From Clostridium sp. (lineage in GTDB: Bacteria; Bacillota; Clostridia; Clostridiales; Clostridiaceae): DNA of 5,727 nucleotides. This document shows, piece by piece, positions 1 through 5,699 of this stretch. The DNA is taken from the NCBI GenBank assembly GCA_012511315.1, contig JAAZGI010000008.1, positions 1-5,727 on the forward strand, in the 5' to 3' direction. The number at the start of each line of letters is the position of its first letter. The stretch's first letter is position 1. The notes below the pieces were generated by a model that searched no databases, was not told the origin of the DNA, and was given only the letters and a program-made list of their open reading frames with translations. Made by a program: the position numbers and the translations under genes.

Positions 1-272
1 ATGGCTACGATTTAATGCTATCAGGTCACACCCATGGTGGGATTATTCGAATATGGGGAAAAGGTGGACTGTTATCACCAGAACGAAAATTTTTTCCAGA
101 ACTCGATAAAGGGCTTTTTTATATCAAGAACAGTTATCTAAACGTTTCTTCGGGGCTTGGCCAGATTAAGGCTATACCACGGGTGGATAATCAACCGGAA
201 GTTAGTTTACTCATTCTGCACAAAGGGCCACGAGATGTAAGGCACATGAAAGCAGTCAAAGACCTCCAGTAA
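1..272 (+). CDS. Calcineurin-like metallophosphoesterase, C-terminal part (cut by window edge)
   Basis: This is the last 89 residues of a protein whose start lies before the window; the first whole codon is at position 3. The reading frame opens with GYDLMLSGHTHGG. GHTHGG is the final conserved metal-ligand motif of calcineurin-like phosphoesterases, whose two histidines help hold the dinuclear metal centre. It is followed, as in the YkuE/YaeI-type branch, by a glycine-rich stretch, a 'GLFYIKNSYLNVSSGLG' segment matching the usual 'G.Y....LYVSRGLG' strand, and a closing 'PEVSLLIL' strand. Members of this branch are often membrane-associated and some hydrolyse lipid-linked or nucleotide phosphate esters, but the substrate cannot be told from this fragment. 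One mild oddity is that the glutamine that usually follows GHTHGG is isoleucine. The catalytic N-terminal half is not visible, so activity cannot be judged. An ATG at 15 is internal, not a start. Confidence 0.85.
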   Translation, partial: GYDLMLSGHTHGGIIRIWGKGGLLSPERKFFPELDKGLFYIKNSYLNVSSGLGQIKAIPRVDNQPEVSLLILHKGPRDVRHMKAVKDLQ

Positions 273-573
273 AATTGATGGAGTAAAAAAATGCAGTAAA
301 AAATGATAAATAATGAGCTTTAGATGAATGTCTAAGAAAAATGTTCAAAAGGATAAAAAACAGTAAAATTATTTGGAAAGCAAACAGTAATACCACTTGG
401 GTATTTAAATAGCAGTTCTAAAATTCTAATGAAAGAGGTTTTCCTAAGCTGTCCTTCTTGGTTTGGTTTTTAAACTTAACCAAGAAGGACAGCTTATTTT
501 TGAATATTAGCTCTGTAGTATAGAGCCAATATATAGTGATGATATCAAAGATCTAACTATTTAAGTATTGCGC
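273..573. other. Intergenic region holding a long 3' UTR and a terminator
   Basis: About 300 A/T-rich bases with no credible gene on either strand. The stretch has CAGTAAAA at about 267, 294 and 361 (the 10-mer CAGTAAAATT occurs at 267-276 and 361-370), a small hairpin at 319-336 (TTTAGA/TCTAAG) and another at 389-405 (AATACC/GGTATT). None is strong enough to call an RNA gene. The one solid element is the terminator at 445-501. A weak 5-bp hairpin (GCTCT/AGAGC, 510-526) lies just after it. Confidence 0.6.
445..501 (+). terminator. Rho-independent terminator with perfect 19-bp stem
   Basis: The arm TAAGCTGTCCTTCTTGGTT (445-463) is the exact reverse complement of 478-496. A 14-base loop separates them and TTTTT (497-501) follows directly. 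A stem this long ending in a U-run on the plus strand is a strong intrinsic terminator. It should end the transcript of the metallophosphoesterase gene, 172 bases beyond that gene's stop codon, and insulate the XRE promoter downstream. There is no matching T-run for the minus strand, so it appears one-directional. Confidence 0.88.
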
Positions 574-613
574 ACCATACATAATGTTCAGTCTACTTGA
601 CAAAATGTATGGT
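574..613. promoter_or_regulatory. Candidate operator: 9-bp inverted repeat across the promoter
   Basis: ACCATACAT (574-582) and ATGTATGGT (605-613) are perfect reverse complements, with 22 bases between them and centres 31 bp apart, close to three turns of B-DNA. The right half lies between the -35 and -10 elements and the left half lies just upstream of the -35. XRE-family dimers typically bind such dyads and many repress their own promoter, so the likely ligand is the regulator encoded at 649-858. The repeat is seen directly; the operator role is inferred. Confidence 0.5.
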
Positions 614-625
614 TGGATATACTAT
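597..625 (+). promoter_or_regulatory. Sigma-A-type promoter of the XRE/membrane-protein operon
   Basis: A consensus -35 box TTGACA is at 597-602. Two overlapping -10 candidates follow: TATACT (618-623, five of six matches but a short 15-bp spacer) and TACTAT (620-625, four of six with the ideal 17-bp spacer). Transcription would begin near 630-635, leaving a short leader that is mostly ribosome binding site. The box sits inside the 574-613 inverted repeat, so a bound protein would block RNA polymerase. Confidence 0.7.
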
Positions 626-632
626 TATAAAT

Positions 633-642
633 AAGAAGGAGG
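633..642 (+). promoter_or_regulatory. Ribosome binding site that fixes the XRE regulator start
   Basis: AAGAAGGAGG contains a near-perfect anti-16S match and ends 6 bases before the ATG at 649. A TTG at 643, in the same frame, touches the site directly and could not be used, so ATG 649 is the start. Confidence 0.85.
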
Positions 643-648
643 TTGGCT

Positions 649-858
649 ATGATTATCAATAATTATGTTAAAATGCAACGGGCAAAATTAGGATTCACGC
701 AAGAGAAATTGGCTAAAGCTTGTAATGTGACACGACAAACCATTATTGCACTGGAAAAGGGAAGTTATACACCGTCTTTGGAATTGGCATTTCGACTATC
801 TGATTTATTTCAAGTACCCATTGAAGAAATATTTTATCGCGAGGAGGAAGCAAAATGA
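649..858 (+). CDS. Small XRE-family helix-turn-helix transcriptional regulator
   Basis: A 69-residue DNA-binding protein that is essentially one HTH_3 (Cro/C1-type) domain. The helix-turn-helix covers about residues 17-38: 'FTQEKLAKACNVTRQTIIALEKG', with the typical TQE-LA start, the V-TRQTI recognition helix and the E-G turn. It is followed by 'TPSLELAFRLSDLFQVPIEEIFY', the standard fourth and fifth helices of the short regulators often annotated YgzD/YozG-like. There is no ligand or dimerisation domain beyond this. The start at ATG 649 is set by AAGGAGG 6 bases upstream. The stop codon overlaps the start of the membrane-protein gene (ATGA), so the two are translationally coupled. The promoter lies within an inverted repeat, which suggests autoregulation. 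Family assignment is firm; the target genes and signal are unknown. Confidence 0.92.
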   Translation: MIINNYVKMQRAKLGFTQEKLAKACNVTRQTIIALEKGSYTPSLELAFRLSDLFQVPIEEIFYREEEAK

Positions 859-1319
859 GAAAGACTACATTAGGAACTGTTTTAACCATTGCACTGGCAT
901 GGACTCTTTATTTTCTATATTTGGAACGGAGCACCTTCTATGCAGCCCACCAGGCAAATGTTTTAGAAAGGAGTCATTTAATTAAAATGTTGGTTCCTGC
1001 AATTTCAGGAATTATTATTACTAGTTTAATGCTTTGGAATGCGGGCAAAGGAAAAAGTTTCAAAAGTATGAAAGCCTTTTTAAAAGAAGATACTATGCTC
1101 ACACAGGAAGACGAAAGAGAACGTCTCATTACTTCGCAAGTCGCCCTCAAGAGCTATCGATTGTTGAGTAATATATTCTGGATTGCTCTAGTAGCTTCTA
1201 TTAGCTTCATCGATGTTAAGTCCTTAGCGATAGAGCATCTGGTATTAATTATTGCAGTACTAGTTACCGTGGAATCCATGTATTTTTATTGGAATTTTAG
1301 AAGGATGATTAGCGAATAA
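855..1319 (+). CDS. Small four-helix membrane protein, DUF2178-like, paired with the XRE regulator
   Basis: A 154-residue integral membrane protein of unknown function. Hydrophobic segments fall at about residues 5-23, 43-62, 103-120 and 125-146, giving four predicted helices. A charged cytosolic-type loop lies between the second and third and holds 'TQEDERERLITSQVALKSYRL' (about 83-103). This 'DERE...' loop followed by two closing helices resembles the DUF2178 family of predicted membrane proteins, which commonly sit directly behind a short XRE regulator. No catalytic residues or signal-peptide cleavage site are visible. The start ATG overlaps the previous stop by ATGA and has its own binding site, GAGGAGG at 841-847, 7 bases away. 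It probably senses, or is controlled with, the same signal as its regulator, but that is inference. The DUF assignment is from pattern memory and is moderate. Confidence 0.8.
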   Translation: MRKTTLGTVLTIALAWTLYFLYLERSTFYAAHQANVLERSHLIKMLVPAISGIIITSLMLWNAGKGKSFKSMKAFLKEDTMLTQEDERERLITSQVALKSYRLLSNIFWIALVASISFIDVKSLAIEHLVLIIAVLVTVESMYFYWNFRRMISE

Positions 1320-1395
1320 GGGATGGCCACATAAAATAAATTCGTTTTAAGGAGATCCTTTAGGAAAAATTTTGGCAATTTAATAAAAGTTTTAG

Positions 1396-1432
1396 AAAAG
1401 GGAGTTCGCTGTCATCTAGAGAACTCTTTTTT
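1396..1432 (+). terminator. Rho-independent terminator of the XRE/membrane-protein operon
   Basis: GAGTTC (1402-1407) pairs with GAACTC (1421-1426). The stem extends outward through two G.U pairs and four A.U pairs to 1396/1432, around a 13-base loop. The distal arm runs into TTTTTT (1427-1432). It lies 77 bases after the membrane-protein stop codon and should close that two-gene transcript. Confidence 0.78.
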
Positions 1433-1757
1433 CACAGGCTAAAGACTTATTGAGCAAATTAACCTAAGCAATAGCTTTTGAACTTATTAAGGAGTAAGAA
1501 GCCTTCTCATAAAATAAGATACATCAGGCAAAAGAGTTCTTAAAGCTCGCTAAAAGTCTAGCCAAGATTTTAAATAGACCTAGCTTCTCCTATTCAAGGA
1601 CATGAACAATAGAAAATGAGGAATTAGAACTCTAAGGACATGTCAGATTGCAGAGAAAACTTTAAATCAGATAGGATTCCTGTGTGGGGCCTGTTTGAAA
1701 GCCGTCTTTAGCCACATAATTTAATTGAATGAGTCGAAAGATGAAGGGGAGTGATGG
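1433..1757. other. Gene-free stretch upstream of recD2, probably leader and promoter
   Basis: Stops are frequent in all frames and I recognise no gene or gene remnant. Visible structure: AGAGTTCT at 1533-1540 is the reverse complement of AGAACTCT at 1626-1633 and of the terminator arm at 1420-1427. AAGGACATG is repeated at 1596-1604 and 1634-1642, the second copy running into the palindrome GACATGTC (1637-1644). A bulged hairpin is possible at 1683-1716 (TGTGGGGC with GCC and CCACA). Poor promoter matches exist (TTGCAG 1648 with TAGGAT 1672; TTGAAA 1695 with CATAAT 1715), none convincing. No riboswitch class known to me fits. A promoter for the recD2 operon must presumably lie here because a terminator precedes it. 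Confidence 0.5.
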
Positions 1758-1838
1758 ATGGAGTATAATGGTAACAGGAATGAATTCAGAGAACTAAAGT
1801 TCAACTGGGAAGGCAGGTCAAAGGCTCATGGAGTTTAA
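1758..1838 (+). CDS. Possible 26-codon leader ORF overlapping the recD2 start
   Basis: ATG 1758 is preceded by AAGGGGAGTG (1744-1753), a good ribosome binding site with GGAG 6 bases from the start. The frame runs 26 codons to TAA at 1836-1838, so it overlaps the recD2 ATG (1828) by 11 bases in another frame. The peptide begins MEYNGNRNEF, is polar and charged, and resembles nothing I know; it has no hydrophobic segment, so a toxin or secreted peptide is unlikely. Its interest is positional: recD2 itself has only a weak binding site, and ribosomes stopping at 1838 could re-initiate at 1828. It may also be a chance ORF, or the true N-terminal reading of recD2 broken by a frameshift or sequence error. 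Confidence 0.35.
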   Translation: MEYNGNRNEFRELKFNWEGRSKAHGV

Positions 1839-4029
1839 AGGAACAGTTAAGGACATCATCTTTCAAAATGAGGAGTCAGGTTATGTTATAGGTCGGCTTC
1901 AACATGATGAAGGTATATTGACATTCACGGGGACTATTCCCTGGATTTTTGAAGGTCAATTATTAGTGATGCAAGGGCAAATGATCAAGCACCCTACTTT
2001 TGGTAACCAGCTAAAAGTGGATCGCTCAGAGGAGATGGTTCCAGAATCTCGGGAAGGCTTGGAGAAATATTTAGCATCAGGCATCATTAGTGGGGTGGGG
2101 CCGGTGACGGCCAAACGACTAGTTGATACCTTTGGCTTAAAAGTGTTTGATGTCATGGATGAAGACTTGGAACAATTGCTTCAGGTTGAAGGCATTGGCC
2201 AAAAGAAATTGGAACTAATCCGGAAAAGTTATGAAAAAAGTCGAGAAGTTCGTAATATCATGGTCTTTTTGCAAAGCTATGGCGTAACTCCCAAGCAGTG
2301 CATGAAAATATATTATCGATTTGGTCAAAACTCCATTGAAGTAGTACGGGAGAACCCCTATATCTTGAGTAAGGAAGTTGCTTCCATTGGTTTTCGGACG
2401 GCTGACCGCATAGCGGGAAATTTAGGGATTGAAAAAGATTCGCCTTTTCGCATCCAAAGTGGTATCGACTTTATGGTGAACTCCTTTGCAGGCCTTGGCA
2501 ATACCTGCATGCCGGTGGAGAAATTATTACGCGATGGTGCGGAAACCTTGGGTGTGGGCCAAGACTTGATATTAGATAATTTGCAGACTCTCGTTTTAAA
2601 TGGGGAGATGATGGTGGAGGATATCGAAGGTGTCCAATGTGCCTTCACACCAGTTTATTGGCATGGCGAAGTTAATATTGCAGGTAAACTCTTAGCCATG
2701 ATGGATTACCCCTATCCCAAACTGCCCCTACAGGCGGATGAATTTATTGAGGATTATGAAACCAATCAAAACATTAAACTCCATGACCTACAAAAAGAAG
2801 CTGTACGTGGTGTTTTAGAAAATGGAATAGAAATTATAACTGGGGGACCAGGTACCGGTAAAACTACTATTATTAAGTGCATTTTAGCCATGCTAAAAGA
2901 AGCTAGACTCAAGGTTTTAATGGCCGCCCCAACGGGTCGAGCAGCGAAACGAATGACGGAAACCACAGGGGAAGAATCAAAAACCATTCATAGACTCTTA
3001 GATCTTGGTATAACCGATGATGGCGATGAAATTGGAGAAGGTGGCGAACTAGATTGTGATTGCGTCATCATTGATGAAGCCTCCATGGTTGATGTTATTT
3101 TAATGAATAAGCTGCTGGCAGCCTTAAAGCCAGGAACTCGATTAATCTTAGTGGGGGATGCCGATCAGCTACCCAGCGTGGGACCAGGACGAGTCCTAGG
3201 AGATTTAATTGCCTCCGGTGGCGTTAAGGTTGTTTCTTTGGAAGTGATTTATCGCCAAGGTGAGGAATCTATGATCACCGTGAATGCTCACTTAATCAAT
3301 GAAGGCAAGCAACCAAAGTTAAATACCAAGGGGGGAGACTTCTTTTTTATGAGCGGCGGCGACCAAGCAGGTACAGCGGATACTCTAGTGGAGCTAGTTA
3401 ATACTCGTTTACCCCGCTTTAACGGGACATGGGATAAGGTCCGGGACTTTCAAATTTTGTCACCCATGCGCAAGGGGGATTTAGGAATCAATCGGCTGAA
3501 TGAAGTCCTGAAAGACATTTTAAACCCATCCGAGGAAAAGCATAGCTTTACTTCCTTTCGAACCGGTGACAAGGTGATGCAAAACCGGAATAACTATCAA
3601 CTAAAATCAAGATTTACTCAAGACTTCTTGCCTGGAACCCTCCAGGAAGAAACCGGCGTCTTTAATGGTGACGTAGGCTTTATTGTGAAAATAGATGATG
3701 AGGACCAAATTGTTACGGTGTTTTATGATAATGAGCGGTTTGTTGACTATACACCGGCTGAACTGGATGATTTAGAGTTAGCCTATGCCATTACCATACA
3801 TAAAAGTCAGGGTTCTGAATTCCCTGTTATTTTAATTCCGCTTTTCATGGGACCGCCCATGTTGTTGAATCGAAATTTAATTTACACTGCAGTGACTCGA
3901 GCTCGTCAAATGGTAGTCTTAGTTGGTGACCAACGAGCCTTACAATTCATGATAAATAATGACCGTTCCACCGAGCGGTACACATCACTGGGTTTCCGGA
4001 TTAAAAAGTCTGTAGCCCTTTTGGAATAA
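1828..4029 (+). CDS. recD2: RecD2-type (RecD/TraA family) ATP-dependent DNA helicase
   Basis: A 733-residue superfamily 1B 5'-3' DNA helicase acting in the cytoplasm in DNA repair and recombination without RecB or RecC. Domains in order: an N-terminal OB-like domain (about 1-75, starting MEFKGTVKDIIF); helix-hairpin-helix repeats (about 85-103 'GIISGVGPVTAKRLVDTFG', 118-135 'LQVEGIGQKKLELIRKSY', and 186-198); then two RecA-like domains. Helicase motifs are complete: Walker A GGPGTGKTT (339-347, Lys345), motif Ia APTGRAAKRM (367-376), TIHRLL (386-391), Walker B DEAS (416-419), GDADQLPSVGPG (443-454), YRQ (475-477), HKSQGSEF (658-665) and YTAVTRAR (686-693). Length is normal for the family, so the enzyme should be active. 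ATG 1828 is the only usable start: an in-frame stop is at 1795 and no other start codon lies between. Its own binding site is weak (AAAGG only 3 bases away), suggesting coupling to the short ORF upstream. The next gene begins 15 bases after the stop codon. Confidence 0.96.
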   Translation: MEFKGTVKDIIFQNEESGYVIGRLQHDEGILTFTGTIPWIFEGQLLVMQGQMIKHPTFGNQLKVDRSEEMVPESREGLEKYLASGIISGVGPVTAKRLVDTFGLKVFDVMDEDLEQLLQVEGIGQKKLELIRKSYEKSREVRNIMVFLQSYGVTPKQCMKIYYRFGQNSIEVVRENPYILSKEVASIGFRTADRIAGNLGIEKDSPFRIQSGIDFMVNSFAGLGNTCMPVEKLLRDGAETLGVGQDLILDNLQTLVLNGEMMVEDIEGVQCAFTPVYWHGEVNIAGKLLAMMDYPYPKLPLQADEFIEDYETNQNIKLHDLQKEAVRGVLENGIEIITGGPGTGKTTIIKCILAMLKEARLKVLMAAPTGRAAKRMTETTGEESKTIHRLLDLGITDDGDEIGEGGELDCDCVIIDEASMVDVILMNKLLAALKPGTRLILVGDADQLPSVGPGRVLGDLIASGGVKVVSLEVIYRQGEESMITVNAHLINEGKQPKLNTKGGDFFFMSGGDQAGTADTLVELVNTRLPRFNGTWDKVRDFQILSPMRKGDLGINRLNEVLKDILNPSEEKHSFTSFRTGDKVMQNRNNYQLKSRFTQDFLPGTLQEETGVFNGDVGFIVKIDDEDQIVTVFYDNERFVDYTPAELDDLELAYAITIHKSQGSEFPVILIPLFMGPPMLLNRNLIYTAVTRARQMVVLVGDQRALQFMINNDRSTERYTSLGFRIKKSVALLE

Positions 4030-4044
4030 GGAGAAAGAAAAGCT

Positions 4045-5025
4045 ATGATCGTTGATTTGGAACATTTAACGTCTGAATTATTCAACTGGTTTCATCATTC
4101 CAATGTGAAAGCGATTAATGTGGTTACGGTGCCCTACCGAGGAGTGGACCCTCTAGCAGGTTTATTGGAACATGTTTTAGGAAAGGTAAGGTTATTATAT
4201 ATTACTGGTCCAGCTGGACCGGAAGAATCCATTGAACGATTCCTAGAGGCCCGGGATATTGAGTTTAGTCATAATGAAGAGTCTGAAGCACCAATTATTA
4301 TTCTAGACTACGACAGAGCTTTCTCAAGTCAAGGCCAATACGATCTGGTGATTTATGATGATGTGAATTCGTTTCCTACCCACTGTAAAAATGAAATGCA
4401 TGAACTGTTAAATCATATTTATTATCGGACCAAAAAGATAATTGCTTATTCTTTAGAAGCTGTATTTCGTAATGTGATTAACTTGGAACTGCCACTAAAA
4501 GAAAATCGAAGTTTTGTTACAGAGCCTCGGTTTATTGGAGTAAAAGGGGATATTAAAACATCTGTCCCCAGTTCTGTTTACGAGTACATTAACTTTTTTA
4601 TTCGAGATCAAAGATCAATTGTGGTTTTTGTGCCAGATGATGAAACAGCCGAAGGGATGAAAAGTTATCTTGAACGGATTGATCCAGCCTTAACAAAACA
4701 TATGCACGATGTGAGTGGCTTAAGTATCGAAGAAGTCCGCGACCGAGTCTTAGAGAATAAAAACGGAATTTTGTTATTTACCAAGCAAATAAACGATTTT
4801 CGAGAAATACCCGTTAATTTTGAATTTATTGTTGCTGATAGCAGCGCTAAAGCTTATGAATACCGTCAATTCATTTTTCTTTGTCTTCGCAATGGCTTGT
4901 TTGACGATTTAAATGGTGAAGTTCTCCTTGTTTCTTCTGCTTTAACCTATGATATGGATCGGACAAAAAAGCTCACTCAAAATTATAATCGAGTCATATG
5001 GGAAAACGACCAATTATTTTTATAA
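4045..5025 (+). CDS. Degenerate ComFA-like helicase, probably ATPase-dead
   Basis: A 326-residue protein that looks at first like an orphan but follows the order of ComFA, the DEAD-like helicase of DNA uptake. Residues 26-53 ('VVTVPYRGVDPLAGLLEHVL...LLYIT') stand where ComFA has its Walker A P-loop and next strand, with the GKT lost. 'YDLVIYDDVNSFP' (99-111) matches ComFA's 'DEVDAFP' box as DDVN. 'KKIIAYSLEA' (130-139) replaces the LTATP motif. 'SIVVFVPDDETAEGMKSYL' (191-209) is the first strand of the second RecA domain. 'GILLFTKQINDF' (241-252) replaces the TTTILERG region, and 'YRQFIFLCLRNGLFDDLNGEVLLV' (273-296) stands where QxxGRxGR...TGEV is expected. The N-terminal zinc-finger region of full ComFA (usual length about 450) is missing. 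The start has AAGGAGA 11 bases upstream. It lies 15 bases after recD2 and 32 before comF, the ComFA position of a comF operon. Homology is inferred by eye; loss of catalytic residues is direct if the alignment holds. Confidence 0.65.
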   Translation: MIVDLEHLTSELFNWFHHSNVKAINVVTVPYRGVDPLAGLLEHVLGKVRLLYITGPAGPEESIERFLEARDIEFSHNEESEAPIIILDYDRAFSSQGQYDLVIYDDVNSFPTHCKNEMHELLNHIYYRTKKIIAYSLEAVFRNVINLELPLKENRSFVTEPRFIGVKGDIKTSVPSSVYEYINFFIRDQRSIVVFVPDDETAEGMKSYLERIDPALTKHMHDVSGLSIEEVRDRVLENKNGILLFTKQINDFREIPVNFEFIVADSSAKAYEYRQFIFLCLRNGLFDDLNGEVLLVSSALTYDMDRTKKLTQNYNRVIWENDQLFL

Positions 5026-5046
5026 AGCAAAAGATGAGACAACAAT

Positions 5047-5052
5047 ATGGAG
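5047..5052 (+). promoter_or_regulatory. Ribosome binding site that decides the comF start
   Basis: ATGGAG (core GGAG 5049-5052) ends 5 bases before the ATG at 5058. The earlier in-frame ATGs at 4998 and 5034 have no Shine-Dalgarno-like sequence at a workable distance. The 4998 start would also overlap the previous gene and add residues that ComF proteins lack. Confidence 0.65.
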
Positions 5053-5057
5053 CTAGC

Positions 5058-5699
5058 ATGAAAGCTTATTTATTGGACCTATTTTTTGAACGCTTAGCTT
5101 GCCCCGTGTGTGGCTGTGAAGGGCCAGGTTTATGTATGGCCTGCCAAAATGAATTACGTTTTTGGGGTGATTTTTCCTTGGAGGAATGGTCTGGTCACGC
5201 CATGTATCATTACCAAGGGGCAGCTAAAAGCTTGATTTATGGCTATAAACAAAAACTCTCTTGGGAGGCAGAACGAGGACTTTGCCAAATAATGGATACT
5301 TGGCTCCGGCAAGATGCTAGTCAGACAATATTAGCTGAATCTTGGGATTATATAATACCCGTAGCTTCGGTAAGGGAAAAGGTGAAGAGTCGAGGCTTTG
5401 ATCCTGCGCATCGCTTGGCAAGGCACCTTTCTGATAAAACCAATATTAAGCTTCTTGAGTGTATTGAAAACGGTGGTAGGAGTGAGCACAAGGCCATGAG
5501 TTTTCGGCAACGTCAACAGACAGCGGAAGAGTCGTTTAAAATCAAAGCAGGATTTACGGAGAAATGCCAGGGAAAACGCTTATTAATTTTTGATGATATT
5601 ATGACAACGGGAACCACAGTTCAAGCAGTGGGGAGAGAATTGACCTCTGCTGGAGCAGAAAAAGTGGGTTTTTTAGTGATCCAACGTGCTAGTCTATAA
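5058..5699 (+). CDS. comFC: ComF family protein (ComFC-like, phosphoribosyltransferase fold)
   Basis: A 213-residue cytoplasmic protein of the ComF/GntX family, needed in competent Firmicutes for efficient handling of incoming single-stranded DNA and known to bind ComFA. From the start at 5058 it has an N-terminal zinc-ribbon with Cys15, Cys18, Cys26 and Cys29 (CPVC...CMAC), plus an extra Cys20. The 'MYHYQGAAKSLIYGYKQK' segment (49-66), typical of the family, follows, then 'VKSRGFDPAHRLARHL' (109-124), equivalent to the RGFNQAE-LA motif. 'SFRQRQQTAEESF' (148-160) comes next, and the phosphoribosyltransferase PRPP-binding motif 'LLIFDDIMTTGTTVQ' (175-189) with its acidic pair Asp179-Asp180. 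Length is normal. Start 5058 is chosen over 4998 and 5034 because it has a binding site and gives the usual ComF beginning. It is the third main gene of the recD2 operon. Whether the strain is transformable cannot be read from this; comF is also common in species not known to be competent. Confidence 0.92.
   Translation: MKAYLLDLFFERLACPVCGCEGPGLCMACQNELRFWGDFSLEEWSGHAMYHYQGAAKSLIYGYKQKLSWEAERGLCQIMDTWLRQDASQTILAESWDYIIPVASVREKVKSRGFDPAHRLARHLSDKTNIKLLECIENGGRSEHKAMSFRQRQQTAEESFKIKAGFTEKCQGKRLLIFDDIMTTGTTVQAVGRELTSAGAEKVGFLVIQRASL

Noticed and set aside
1..15. ATG at the first base of the window as a gene start
   Set aside because: It gives four codons and a stop; the real frame begins at position 3 and continues from outside the window.
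643..648. In-frame TTG start for the XRE regulator, two codons upstream of ATG 649
   Set aside because: It abuts the ribosome binding site with no spacing, whereas ATG 649 has an ideal 6-base spacing.
746..985. Open frame of 79 codons overlapping the XRE and membrane-protein genes
   Set aside because: It is out of frame with two well-supported genes, lacks a ribosome binding site and has an unconvincing composition.
649..1319. Type II toxin-antitoxin module
   Set aside because: The second protein is a four-helix membrane protein of 154 residues with a DUF2178-like loop, not a recognised toxin; regulator/membrane-protein pairing explains it better.
1640..1760. Riboswitch (cyclic di-GMP, THF, preQ1 or similar) upstream of recD2
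   Set aside because: None of the conserved cores I know can be matched; only a simple bulged hairpin is visible.
1956..2987. Minus-strand open frames inside recD2 (1956-2156, 2358-2648, 2766-2987)
   Set aside because: They are antisense shadows of a fully conserved helicase, and their products resemble no protein family.
4998..5057. Longer comF starting at ATG 4998 or ATG 5034
   Set aside because: There is no Shine-Dalgarno sequence at either start. The 4998 start overlaps the preceding gene by 28 bases, and the added residues are not part of normal ComF proteins.
5331..5516. Minus-strand open frame inside comF
   Set aside because: It is an antisense shadow of conserved ComF motifs with no ribosome binding site or recognisable domain.
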